A DNA stretch of 64,000 nucleotides from a virus: IMG/VR virus record IMGVR_UViG_3300048571_000088, positions 124,001 through 188,000 of that record, one strand, 5' to 3'. The first letter of the stretch is position 1. The number at the start of each line of letters is the position of its first letter. Positions 1-9,525 of this stretch are shown here, piece after piece. A program made the position numbers and the translations under genes. The notes beneath the pieces were generated by a model that made no database searches, was not told the DNA's origin, and worked only from the letters and a program-made list of their open reading frames with translations.

Positions 1-2
1 GG

Positions 3-170
3 ATGCGTTCTAAGACATTAAAAGAATTAATGGCTACAAGAGAAGCTAAAGCTAAGATCCTTACTGCTAATGGAAAAACAAGTACACTCCACTTAAGCGA
101 TCTAAAAGAACAATTAGATGCGATAATTAAAAACAAATCTAAAATAATTGATGTCACACCAGTAGAGTAA
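3..170 (+). CDS. Small hypothetical protein, 5' end at window edge
   Basis: An open frame of 55 codons runs from an ATG at position 3 to a TAA at 168-170. Only two bases lie upstream, so the true start and ribosome site cannot be judged and the gene may begin before the window. The product is charged and rich in lysine, with a hydrophilic helical look (TLKELMATREAKAKIL near the start). I do not recognise it. It sits six bases before the nuclease gene and probably shares its transcript. Confidence 0.5.
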   Translation: MRSKTLKELMATREAKAKILTANGKTSTLHLSDLKEQLDAIIKNKSKIIDVTPVE

Positions 171-176
171 CAAGAC

Positions 177-698
177 ATGTTAAGAAAGCCTATCCAGTCT
201 CAAGAAGAACGAATTCTTGTAAACTCACTAAAGAAGAAAAGCAAAAAAGTTAATGTTTATTTTAATAAGAAAACGAAAGGAAAATCTAAGTACTTGATCG
301 GTGATTTCTATAGTAAGAAGAATGACGAGACTTTTAAATATCGTTCTTCTTATGAGTTGGCTTTCTTTCATCAACTCGAAGCGGATAGTAATGTCGTAAA
401 CTATATGTACGAACCTTTTGAAGTCGCATATATTGACTTCCACAAACAAGAAAGAAACTATAGACCAGACTTACTAATTCTTAATGCAGATGGTAGTGTT
501 ATCGTTGCTGAAATTAAACCTAGTGCTATGCTAGGAGATTTTGATGTGCAAGCTAAGGCAACTGCCGCCAGGAAATACATTCAAAACAATTATAAAGACT
601 ACAGAATAGAATATAAATTTATTACAGAGAAGCACATATTTAGCAATAATACTGAATATGTTAAGTTCGTAGCAGAAACTAAAAACAGACAATTTTAA
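177..698 (+). CDS. PD-(D/E)XK (TnsA-like) endonuclease
   Basis: The 173-aa product has a recognisable restriction-type nuclease core. A conserved glutamate lies in SSYE near residue 60, the motif RPDLLI near 96-101 supplies the metal-binding aspartate, and AEIKP near 111-115 supplies the E-x-K. This spacing is that of TnsA-type and phage-encoded PD-(D/E)XK enzymes. The first 45 residues are strongly basic, fitting DNA contact. Family knowledge suggests metal-dependent DNA cleavage; its place in a virion-assembly operon suggests a role in DNA processing or head completion, which is inference. The start ATG follows the preceding stop by six bases and has only a weak ribosome site. Confidence 0.7.
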   Translation: MLRKPIQSQEERILVNSLKKKSKKVNVYFNKKTKGKSKYLIGDFYSKKNDETFKYRSSYELAFFHQLEADSNVVNYMYEPFEVAYIDFHKQERNYRPDLLILNADGSVIVAEIKPSAMLGDFDVQAKATAARKYIQNNYKDYRIEYKFITEKHIFSNNTEYVKFVAETKNRQF

Positions 699-731
699 TG
701 TAACCACGCGCAAAAATAGGAGATATACTCT

Positions 732-2039
732 ATGATTGGAAAACCAAATATACATGCTACATGGGATAATATTTTCTCGATCATAGAGCATCATAAATCG
801 ACTAGCAAAAATGATTTTCCTTTGTTATCGCCAGACCAAGAAATTGTACAGCCTAGTCTGAGTGCAGGATCAATAGCCACTGTAAGTCCGCTCAGTACAT
901 CTTCAGTATCAATACCAAACATAAAGAAGAAAGTATCTTCTATCGCGGGCGCCACCATATTAGCAGCCTCTGGGTTACTAGGTTTTGCCTCTCATTCTAA
1001 TATAGGGTTACTTAGTGCTGCAAGAGAAGCACCTGTCGTACTTCCAGTAGTCACTAAAATAAGTGACACTGTAAAAACTGGAAAAATAACTACTCCGACT
1101 ACTAGTAAAGCTTCGATTGTGAATCTAAGTGCCACAGAAGCCACGAAGAATGCTCCTTCTGTTCGATACGAAAACAGACTTATAGGTACCCCAGAGCAAA
1201 TTAATAATCTAGGTGCAAAAGGGATTCTAGACCTCTTTCAGACGTCAGGTAACTACCAAAATAATCTAGGTATACACTTAATGAGTCCAAAAGGAATAGA
1301 TAGTCAAGTAATAAAAGACTTAGCTGACCAGACCTCACAACAAGTAAGATACTACGATGATGACCAATTGCAAGTTTGGTTTAACCCTCAAGGGGAAGGA
1401 GGTGTATTTAAGTACTCAGAGAAAGATAAAAAGAATCACAGGGTAAACAGTACTATATATACATCTGATAAGTACAAACCTTTGACGCAGCGACCTTTGA
1501 CTACAACAACACAAACGCCTTGGATGGAGCATGTGGAGAAACTAGTCAATCAAGTATCCGAGTCAGGAATGGCCTCACTTGAAGAAGGAACAAACAATAG
1601 TCTCGAGATTTCCGATATGCTGAAGACCGTACATCTTAAATCAGGAAATGAGTGGTGCGGCGCAACAATTGGGTACGGTTTTTCTAGAGCTGGGATAACT
1701 CCTCACAAATCAGGTGCTATTAGTTTAGCATGGAGAGGATTCGGAACAAAACTAGATCGTCCAGCCATCGGTGCAATTGCAACATACCCACATGGAAAAG
1801 GAAAAGGCCACGCTGGATTTGTAAAAGGCTTTGTAAAAGGATCTACAAGTAAGCTTGTACTTGTAGGTGGAAATCAACTTGACACAGTCAACTACATGGT
1901 AAAAGATATTGCAGACTTAAAATTCAATTACCCCTCAGGTTATAAACCAGAATACAATCTTCCGTCTTACTCGGTACCTAACGACACCAATACATTTATG
2001 TTTACAGATTTACCGACAGAAGAACAGGGAGGGAGGTAA
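732..2039 (+). CDS. CHAP/NlpC-P60-like peptidoglycan hydrolase (TIGR02594-type) with transmembrane segment
   Basis: The 435-aa product starts after a good AGGAG site. A hydrophobic Ala/Gly-rich segment near residues 67-90, preceded by IKKK, looks like a membrane span. The C-terminal third carries the hydrolase pattern: EWCGA near residue 309 gives the catalytic cysteine, GHAGFV near 360 the histidine, and GGNQ near 381 the polar residue. This order (WC..., P-IGAI, GH-GFV, GGNQ) matches phage cysteine hydrolases of the CHAP-like TIGR02594 group, which cut peptide or amide bonds in murein. There is no signal peptide. Because it lies among virion genes it could be virion-borne or an endolysin; the sequence does not decide. 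Its stop overlaps the next start (TAATG). Confidence 0.72.
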   Translation: MIGKPNIHATWDNIFSIIEHHKSTSKNDFPLLSPDQEIVQPSLSAGSIATVSPLSTSSVSIPNIKKKVSSIAGATILAASGLLGFASHSNIGLLSAAREAPVVLPVVTKISDTVKTGKITTPTTSKASIVNLSATEATKNAPSVRYENRLIGTPEQINNLGAKGILDLFQTSGNYQNNLGIHLMSPKGIDSQVIKDLADQTSQQVRYYDDDQLQVWFNPQGEGGVFKYSEKDKKNHRVNSTIYTSDKYKPLTQRPLTTTTQTPWMEHVEKLVNQVSESGMASLEEGTNNSLEISDMLKTVHLKSGNEWCGATIGYGFSRAGITPHKSGAISLAWRGFGTKLDRPAIGAIATYPHGKGKGHAGFVKGFVKGSTSKLVLVGGNQLDTVNYMVKDIADLKFNYPSGYKPEYNLPSYSVPNDTNTFMFTDLPTEEQGGR

Positions 2040-4784
2040 TGAATTTAAATCAGCTAGCTGCAGAAGGAATCAACCAAGGCGTAAGTACTAGTAAGATACA
2101 AGAAGCTCTAGTTTATCTTCAACACCATCCTGAATTAGCCTATCAGGTACAGTCCCTAGTTGATTCTTATTCTAAAGCGACTGAACTTTATGAAAAGAAC
2201 GGCAACAAGAAGGCAGAGAAAGTAAAAGAGATCTCTCATGTCTCACAAGGAAGTACTGAAAGTCTAACTCATGACTTTTCTTATGGTTTCGACAAACTGC
2301 CTAAACCAGGAACGGAAGACAAAACCGAACTAGCCAAAGTAGCTGAGACGGCGTATCCTCCTGTTTCTGATAGGGGTTTCCCTAATCCTTTCGATGCTAC
2401 TCGGAGAAGTCGATAACGCAGCAGCTATAGAGGCAATCGCACAACCTTTGTTCTCGGAAAATAAAACAATAAGTACTAATCCACTAGGTGTGTATAACCA
2501 TGTAGAAACACCTAGTAAACCTTCTTTTGAGTTGTCTTATCAATCTTCTTATACAAGTCGTGATAACACTAAAAAGAATACAATACAAACGTTTAATAAA
2601 GATCAACTAACTTTTAACTTAAATAGTAAAGACGAATCTTTACCAAGTTTTACTTTATCTTCTGAACCTAAAATTCTTACTAACAGTCCGAAAATCAATT
2701 CAGTACAGATATTTAACAAGGATCAGATTACTTTTGACCTTAATTCTGAAATAGAAACTACTAGACAAAGTGTATACAACGAACCAACAAAGTTACCTGT
2801 ATTCAAAGATGTTACAGGTACAACACCAAAAGCTACTAATCTAGGTGCAGGGACAGGTTTTACATTTGGTACTAAGTTTACTGTACCTACTGAAAAGAAA
2901 GCTCAAAACCAAGAAAAAATAGTAGAAACTCCGACAGAGATAAGTGATACACCTAATAGATATTCTTTAAGTGTATATTCTAATACAGATCCTCTAGCGA
3001 GTTCTAAACAAAAAGCAAAACAACTAGTAGATGCTTCTAGAGCTTCTGTGTCTACTCCAAGAGCTAAAGTCTCTCTTATTAGAACAGAAGAGAAAACTAA
3101 GAAACAAAAAACTCCAGCCTCTAGCACACCTTCTGTACCTAAGCCTATCATAGCTCCTGTTCAAGTTATTCCTCCTGTAGCTCCAACTGCAAGACAAACC
3201 TATAACGGACTACCTAAAGCTAACTTATTTTCTTATGACACTGAGACAACAGGTGTAGATTCAACTAAAGCAAAAATATGGCAGCAAGGATATGCAAGTA
3301 GAGATTACGCTACCGGTACATGGAGCGGAGGAGACGTACATAGCGATCCGTTTAGCGGTAAGATAAAATCAAAGAAAGAGTTTGAAAAGGCTTTAGCTGA
3401 ATCGAACGGAAAGTTCTCTCAAGATGCAGCCAAGAAAGGGAACTTCAAAGAGATTGTAAAAGATTTTGGTAAGAATAATCTAGTAAGTGTAAGAGAAGGT
3501 CTCGAGCAAACATTAGGTAAAGTAACTAATGGTTCTATACTTGTGATGCAGAATATAAACTTTGAGAACAGCATGTTAAGAGAAGCATACAAAGCTGATC
3601 TACTAGACAATAAAAGATATAAAGAGCTTCAAGAAAACATGATGTTCTTGAGCGCAGATAAGAAATTAAATACATATAGTAATGAATTATTCCAACGACC
3701 TTTTGAAGTACAGGAGTACATGAGGTCAGCAGATTACACATTCACTACTAAGTTTCTTCCTTTCCGTAGTGATGCTACTTTCAGTACCTATGTATCAAGT
3801 TTAAATTCGGCTTTCGATTCTTACGATTCAATCTTAAAGAATCTAACACACACTAGTAAAATTCCTGTAGTAGAGTTAATGGACATATCTAAAATATTTC
3901 TAGGTAACTTAGCTGCAAATAATCTAATAGAAAAAGAAACATCAACTACTGGACTTACAGTTGATTTCCTCACTCAAGCATTCTTTGGAAGAAAAGAAGC
4001 ACACACTGCCGCATCAGATTCTAAGGATACATTAGAACTGTTTGAAAGTATGTATACACATATAAATAATATGCGCTCTGGGAATATAACGCCCGAATTA
4101 AAACAGCTTGCTACTAGGATATCAGCATTCCAACCAGACGAAGTAAACAGAAGATTCATTAGTGGCCTTTCATCCACTATTACAGACTTTACAACAAGAG
4201 GTCACACAAAACTACGAGGTACTAGTAATAGATACTATGGAGGTGCTATAGACGTTTACGATACAGAAAATAAAACTGTATCCCGTTCAAAAAGTATTAG
4301 TATCGGTGTAAAAAATAGAAATACAACTGATGTTGTAAAAGCTCTAAGAGAAAGAGTAGAATCGTTCGCAAAAACATTTCAAGATAATATTGCAGGCTTT
4401 AACAGGGAATCTTTTGTACAAGAATTGATTCAGGATTTTGATCCTGACAAACCCGACTACGACGCAATGCTCAAGAAAGTACAAGCTACTCAAGATAAGC
4501 TACAGCACACAAGAAATGTAGACCTACCTAAACCACAAACCAGTAGTGATATCATAGTTAAAAAAGGAGCTTTTGTTGAATCAACATTTAATAAAGGTAC
4601 GAAAACTTGGATAGGATTAGCAGCTTTCGCAGGACTCTCGGCGATGGCAGTAACTATTGCACCAAAAAAACAAAAAGAAGATAAAAACAAAGACCTTCCA
4701 GTCTACTCTAACTTCTATGATGAACAATATTTAGGCTCAGGTTTTGTAGATTTCCGAGACCGTAACAAGAGGTACATGTACTAA
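2039..4784 (+). CDS. DEDDh 3'-5' exonuclease-domain protein with C-terminal membrane segment; read through a +1 shift at CGG 2402
   Basis: Two overlapping frames (2039-2416, and the frame ending at 4784) join into one 914-aa protein if the in-frame CGG at 2402-2404 causes a +1 step. Without it translation stops at 2416. A DnaQ-type exonuclease core follows: SYDTETTG near residue 400 (Exo I), NINFEN near 505 (Exo II, with Glu where Asp is usual) and HTAASDSKD near 655 (Exo III with the DEDDh histidine). Two 19-residue units sharing FNKDQ-TF-LNS lie 40 residues apart near 182 and 222. A hydrophobic segment near 857-875 is followed by a basic, tyrosine-rich tail. The fusion suggests a virion-associated nuclease. 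The alternative start at 2394 lacks a ribosome site. Confidence 0.75.
2402..2405 (+). other. +1 recoding site, CGGA (site 1)
   Basis: The in-frame codon CGG follows ACT. In the zero frame a TAA comes at 2414-2416, five codons on. Skipping one base (or reading CGGA as one codon) enters the long exonuclease frame directly. Confidence 0.85.
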
Positions 4785-7057
4785 TGAAAAATTACAGTCG
4801 ATTATCTAATGCCGAACTAGATAATATGGAGGGATTTGCTAAGGCTATAACAGACCTAACAGCGCCTTTCGCAAACCATGACGATCTCAGTAAAAGTATG
4901 TTTCAAAATATTTTGAAACCACATAAAGAAACTATTGAGAATAAATTTAATGTTTCAAATATCCATATGGATATTGCCGGTCTTATTGGTGCAACCATCC
5001 AAGATAAGACTAGCGAATTTAAAAACAACCGATTAAAAATGGCAAGGCCAACTACCAAACCGACAGGATACGCTGATTCTCGTGGGAGGGGATTTTCTAC
5101 TTCTGATAACTTTAAAACTATTCTACCTAGTGTCGTCGATAGTCAGGATACGGAATTAGTAGAAGGAGTCTATGCAGGCGACAAAGAAAATAATTTCCCA
5201 AAGGACTTTACCCTTGACACTACAGAAGAATATGAACAGTATCGAAACAGTAGACGAGAAATTACTTCTCCGCTGAGTGCACCAACCCCTACCGAAGATA
5301 ACTCGCTTCCTGATTGGCTCTCAGAAGACTACAAAGAACCCAGTCCTGAGCAACCCAAACCTACAACGGCAGACGCTGAAAAGAACTGGGAGAGTGTAAG
5401 GAAAGCAGCAGATCCTGTGGCAGGGATCTCAAGAGATGCTGTAGAAGAGCATCTCAGATTACACCCTGACGAACCGAACGGAAAAGAATTCTTAAAAAAC
5501 ATAGAACATGAAGAGAAATTCAGCCAAGCACAGGATTTAAAAAGTTGGCAACAAGGTATTGAAAAGAAGTTTAATCTAAAACAAGGCTCTGCAGTTAATT
5601 TAGATCCTAATAAAGAGTATAAATCCAGAGGAGATGCATTAGGTGACATTAGCATAGCCTCCTCTGTACCGAGCACTCATGAATCTAATACACCTGTAAG
5701 TCGACCTCTAGACGATCTAACCCAAGAAGATCTAGATCCTAAGAATAGTACACTACCTGAAGAACTAAAAACAGTCGGAGATGTACAGTCTCCACTTCCA
5801 GAACAAACACCTATCGAACCAGTACAAGCTGACCCTGTACCTCCTCCAGGAGAAATAGTACCCAGACAGGAACAACCAGAAACCCCTAAAGCTGAGCCTC
5901 CGAGAAATCTAAGAGAAGATGATATTACCGCTGCCAAGAACCTGAGACTTTCTGGGCCTATAACAAAAGAAACTCTTGACAGGCCAATTACTTTTAGAGA
6001 TGGTTTCAATCAAGACGGAGCCATCTATGGAAGAAAACCAGACGCAGGGGCAACCTATCATTTTCGAGACACAGGCGCTCCAGTAAGTCCGTTAGAGGTT
6101 GAGACAGCCACGTCAAGACTATTGACTGACCCTGCTCACATTACTGGAATAAGTAATCTAACTGGTAGTGATTATATTGGTTATGCTAGAGCTTCCAACA
6201 GAGATGTAGAACTTAAGAAAATAGGAAATAAAGCTGGATATACTGACTTAACTCATAATGACATACACAACGGAGGTCCGGCTACACCATTAATAGATCC
6301 AGCTACAGGTGAACACTTAGGTATGCACTACCGAGGAGTAGGACAAGATAGAGGTCTTTTAGGTACTGGATTATTTAGCTCTGCAGGAAGATCTTTAGAG
6401 CATGGCTATGGTATGGGTTTTGGTAATGGATGGAGGGCATCTAGAACAGATCACTTTAAAAGATTTGTTACAGATACTGCACTTCCTTTTAGTCGAGGAA
6501 ACCTCTCCGTTGCTGGAGAAGCTTTAGGTTTTACCTCTACTCTAGACAAGATGAGACTTAAAGCGAATCCTACAATAATGAATAGACTGTCAGCTTCTGC
6601 TGCTCCTGCATTCGCTGCTGCAACTATAGGTTATGGTATGCTAAGTAATCAAGACTCCGGCGAGATAGTTACTAATATGTTAGCTCCTGCTGCAGGTGTG
6701 GTAGGATTCAGACAAGGCTATAGTGTTGGCTCTATGATAACTCCAGCTAAGACAAGTAAGAACCTAGGGATTTCAAGAGGTCTAGCACAAGCTGGATTTG
6801 GACTTGGAGGTTTTATTGCTGGCGCTGCTTTAGTTACAGCAACAGGTGCTATAGCTCGTGATATGTCATCTAATGACTCAACATTAGCTAGAATGGCTAA
6901 GAAAGTATCTACCGTAGAGATGTACAACAAAGGAACAGAAAATAGACAAACATTAACTGCAAGACAAGTAGCCCTGAATAAATTATCAAGAAGTGGCTTA
7001 AATGATCGAGCATTATTACTAGGGAACGAAGCAGCAGCACTTAAAGGATTAATATAA
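4784..7057 (+). CDS. Large virion-type protein with hydrophobic C-terminal domain, unknown function
   Basis: The 757-aa product starts at an ATG that overlaps the previous stop (TAATGA). Residues about 170-390 are acidic and rich in proline, glutamate and glutamine, probably disordered. Residues about 600-720 are rich in Gly and Ala, with two or three possible membrane spans (around APAFAAATIGYGML and GLGGFIAGAALVTATG). I recognise no catalytic motif. Several neighbours (732-2039, 2039-4784, 27279-31882, 31901-37114, 37129-44130) also carry hydrophobic segments, so this may belong to a set of membrane-interacting or ejected virion proteins; that is inference. Confidence 0.6.
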   Translation: MKNYSRLSNAELDNMEGFAKAITDLTAPFANHDDLSKSMFQNILKPHKETIENKFNVSNIHMDIAGLIGATIQDKTSEFKNNRLKMARPTTKPTGYADSRGRGFSTSDNFKTILPSVVDSQDTELVEGVYAGDKENNFPKDFTLDTTEEYEQYRNSRREITSPLSAPTPTEDNSLPDWLSEDYKEPSPEQPKPTTADAEKNWESVRKAADPVAGISRDAVEEHLRLHPDEPNGKEFLKNIEHEEKFSQAQDLKSWQQGIEKKFNLKQGSAVNLDPNKEYKSRGDALGDISIASSVPSTHESNTPVSRPLDDLTQEDLDPKNSTLPEELKTVGDVQSPLPEQTPIEPVQADPVPPPGEIVPRQEQPETPKAEPPRNLREDDITAAKNLRLSGPITKETLDRPITFRDGFNQDGAIYGRKPDAGATYHFRDTGAPVSPLEVETATSRLLTDPAHITGISNLTGSDYIGYARASNRDVELKKIGNKAGYTDLTHNDIHNGGPATPLIDPATGEHLGMHYRGVGQDRGLLGTGLFSSAGRSLEHGYGMGFGNGWRASRTDHFKRFVTDTALPFSRGNLSVAGEALGFTSTLDKMRLKANPTIMNRLSASAAPAFAAATIGYGMLSNQDSGEIVTNMLAPAAGVVGFRQGYSVGSMITPAKTSKNLGISRGLAQAGFGLGGFIAGAALVTATGAIARDMSSNDSTLARMAKKVSTVEMYNKGTENRQTLTARQVALNKLSRSGLNDRALLLGNEAAALKGLI

Positions 7058-7087
7058 TTGACTTGTTACTCTTCAATATGGTATATT
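7058..7087 (+). promoter_or_regulatory. Sigma70-like promoter with extended -10
   Basis: TTGACT at 7058-7063 and TATATT at 7082-7087 are 18 bases apart, and TG sits one base before the -10. It lies in the only sizeable gap (7058-7141) of this part of the window, just ahead of the ATPase-terminase pair. Called from sequence pattern only. Confidence 0.55.
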
Positions 7088-7096
7088 ATTTATAAG

Positions 7097-7118
7097 CAAT
7101 TACTAATTTAAGTAATTG
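7097..7118 (+). promoter_or_regulatory. Perfect 8-bp inverted repeat in leader
   Basis: CAATTACT and AGTAATTG flank a six-base loop. The repeat is AT-rich, has no T-tract, and lies between the promoter and the AAGGAA ribosome site near 7131-7136. It could be an operator or a 5'-leader hairpin that stabilises the transcript. The sequence does not say which. Confidence 0.45.
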
Positions 7119-7141
7119 TATTAAAAATAAAAGGAAATAAA

Positions 7142-7634
7142 ATGGAATACGATTTAAATACATCATATATATTAACAGGTAGAAGAAGATCAGGGAAGAC
7201 GACTCAACTAGTAAACCGCTGCAGCATGGTTGCTAGTTACGTTCCTTCGTCAGATATACTTATATTTGTAAGTAACTTAGTGAAAAGAAATAATTTATTA
7301 GAGTTACTAACTGAAAAACTAGAAGGACTTCTTGACACTGTCTCTACAACTCAGTCTATACTGAAACTAGCTAATAACTCTAAGATAACAATTAAGACAG
7401 TCGACGGTAACATAGATTCTAGTAGAGGTTTAAATCCTTCACACATCATGATAGATGACTTCGATGTTGGCTTTTTTGACAGTAGCTTCTCAAACAGATT
7501 CTTAACTGTGTTCCGGATTAATCCCTGCTCGCGTGTTTATAACATCTAGTGCTGTAGACAAGCCTAAAAAATTGCTAAACCAACTCAATATCGATTTTCA
7601 AATTAAAGATTTAAATTATGGATCAGCAGAATGA
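7142..7634 (+). CDS. P-loop ATPase next to terminase; read through a +1 shift at CGG 7514
   Basis: The zero frame gives a 135-aa product ending at 7549. A +1 step at in-frame CGG 7514-7516 gives 163 aa ending in TGA 7632-7634, which overlaps the terminase ATG at 7618. The N-terminus carries Walker A GRRRSGKTT (near 13-21) and Walker B HIMIDDFD (near 101-108). After the shift the sequence PARVFITSSAV is the expected next strand of such an ATPase core, with a sensor-like SS, whereas the zero-frame tail is short and unlike it. This supports the joined reading. It resembles a stripped-down terminase ATPase half; the actual role is unknown. It is transcribed from the promoter just upstream. Confidence 0.75.
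7514..7517 (+). other. +1 recoding site, CGGA (site 2)
   Basis: CGG follows TTC in frame. The new frame is closed by a TAA at 7503-7505, so the step must occur between 7506 and 7549. The only CGG codon in that interval is here. Confidence 0.85.
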
Positions 7635-9510
7635 AAGGATAGGTACAGTTACTATTGATGACACGGATCAAGAAGTAACTAAGCTATCAGAGATATACTG
7701 GAAGGATTATTTAGACGATCAGAATTACAATAAAGACATTAACAAGATGTGTGAACTTTGTATTGAAGAGCAAATAGAAAAGTACGGATCACAGACTATA
7801 CCTTGTAAGGGCTTATTAACACCTGAAGTACAACTTGGCACCGAATCTTTCCAACTTTTAAAATCTTCTAGTACAGAAGAAAACCTTAAGGTATATGAAG
7901 CGCTTTTTAATGCTTATGATTTTATGGAGTTATATTGTGACTCCATAAATAAAGGTAAGGATAAAAGAGCTTTTATGGGGAGGTGGTACCAAGAACATCT
8001 TCTGAAATGTAGTGCTACATCTAAAACAGTTAGAATGGGACGACGTGCAGGTAAGACAGCTTCGCTAGCTATGGATATGATTCATAAGTGCCTGACTGAT
8101 ACAGGTAGTAAAGGTACAGGTCATAGAGCACTTTTAGTCTCTCCTTTTCAAAACCAAACTGAAGAAGTTATAGAGACAATTAAAAAACTCTGTTCGGTTC
8201 TTGATGATAATCCTATAGAGTCTTCAAAGTCCTCCCCTATACACATTATTAAGTTTAAGAATGGATCAATAATCAAAGGATTCACTGCAGGATATAATGG
8301 AGACTCAATACGCGGACAACCAGCAGATTCTATCTGGTTAGATGAGTTAGATGATATGCCAGTAAAAGCTATTACAGCTATATCTGGTATTTTCATGGAT
8401 AACGCTAACGTCTTAGTATGGAGATCAGGTACTCCTAAAGGAGAAGTAAACTTATACAGCTCTGCACAAAGTGACGGGGTCAAAGAGTTTCATTACCCAT
8501 CCTTTGTTAATCCAAACTATTCTGATCAGATGGATAAGATAGTAAGAGCAGACTTAGATGACATTGGGTACATACAAGAGTGTATGGCTTTGTATGGAGT
8601 CTCTAGCAACGGTATCTTCCAGTTACCTTATATAGAGAGAGCTAAATCAAAACCAAAACACATTGATGCACTAGATGTACTTAATGCGAGAAATAGTTTT
8701 ATTGTTATCATCGGTGTTGACTGGAACCACGATCAAGTAGGGACAAGAATCATAGTTACAGCTTATGATAAAAATGATCCTCAGTTCTATATTATAGATA
8801 AAGAGAGGGTTTCTGTAGAAGGATGGACTCAACAGAAAGCTATTGAAAAAATTGTACAACTCAATAGAAAATACAACTGTGATCATATTTTTGTTGATGC
8901 TGGTTTTGGAGCTACTCAAATAGGAGAATTACGCCTGTACGGAGAGATGCAAGCATTGACAGTACACAAAGGCCATCCAGACTTGAAACTGATGGACGTA
9001 GAGGCAGTTGATTTTGGCTCTACTGTAGAAGTAGTAGATCAAACTAAAGGACAAAAGTTTAAACAAGGATTAAAACAATTTCTTGTTCAAAATGCTGTAT
9101 TGATACTTGAAAAAGATCTGTTAGCACTTGAACCTAAAAAAGATGCTGATGTTATCAAGCAACTTAAAAACTACATACAAAAGACAAGAAACAAAGGTAA
9201 AGTTACCTATGGATATATATCCAAGAAAATAGGTGATCACGATTTAGATGCCTTGATGATCTCTCTATACGGATTTAAAAAGATGTACTCCTCTGTATTG
9301 GGGGGTGCTTTTGAAGTAGCACGATTAAGGTACGGACATCAAAGAACTGGACTCGCAGAAGGCCAATCAACTAACGATGCAACAGCGTTAAACTCCTTAA
9401 CTGGTATCTGTTTTGGAGGGAAGAAACAGAATATTGCAACCACCCGTAAACCTATGTTATCATTCAGTAAGAGAATGAATAGGTCATCAATCCCTATTCG
9501 AAATTACTAA
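7618..9510 (+). CDS. terL: Terminase large subunit
   Basis: The 630-aa product has both enzyme halves of a packaging motor. The N-terminal ATPase shows Walker A MGRRAGKT near residues 139-147 and Walker B SIWLDELDD near 238-246. The C-terminal RNase H-like nuclease shows IIGVDWNHD near 364, IFVDAGFGATQ near 423 and GDHDLDAL near 540, which supply the acidic metal-binding residues. It pumps DNA into the prohead through the portal and cuts the concatemer. The start overlaps the end of the frameshifted ATPase gene by 17 bases, suggesting coupled translation. I see no obvious small-subunit gene nearby. Confidence 0.93.
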   Translation: MDQQNERIGTVTIDDTDQEVTKLSEIYWKDYLDDQNYNKDINKMCELCIEEQIEKYGSQTIPCKGLLTPEVQLGTESFQLLKSSSTEENLKVYEALFNAYDFMELYCDSINKGKDKRAFMGRWYQEHLLKCSATSKTVRMGRRAGKTASLAMDMIHKCLTDTGSKGTGHRALLVSPFQNQTEEVIETIKKLCSVLDDNPIESSKSSPIHIIKFKNGSIIKGFTAGYNGDSIRGQPADSIWLDELDDMPVKAITAISGIFMDNANVLVWRSGTPKGEVNLYSSAQSDGVKEFHYPSFVNPNYSDQMDKIVRADLDDIGYIQECMALYGVSSNGIFQLPYIERAKSKPKHIDALDVLNARNSFIVIIGVDWNHDQVGTRIIVTAYDKNDPQFYIIDKERVSVEGWTQQKAIEKIVQLNRKYNCDHIFVDAGFGATQIGELRLYGEMQALTVHKGHPDLKLMDVEAVDFGSTVEVVDQTKGQKFKQGLKQFLVQNAVLILEKDLLALEPKKDADVIKQLKNYIQKTRNKGKVTYGYISKKIGDHDLDALMISLYGFKKMYSSVLGGAFEVARLRYGHQRTGLAEGQSTNDATALNSLTGICFGGKKQNIATTRKPMLSFSKRMNRSSIPIRNY

Positions 9511-9525
9511 TAACAGGAGTAACAC

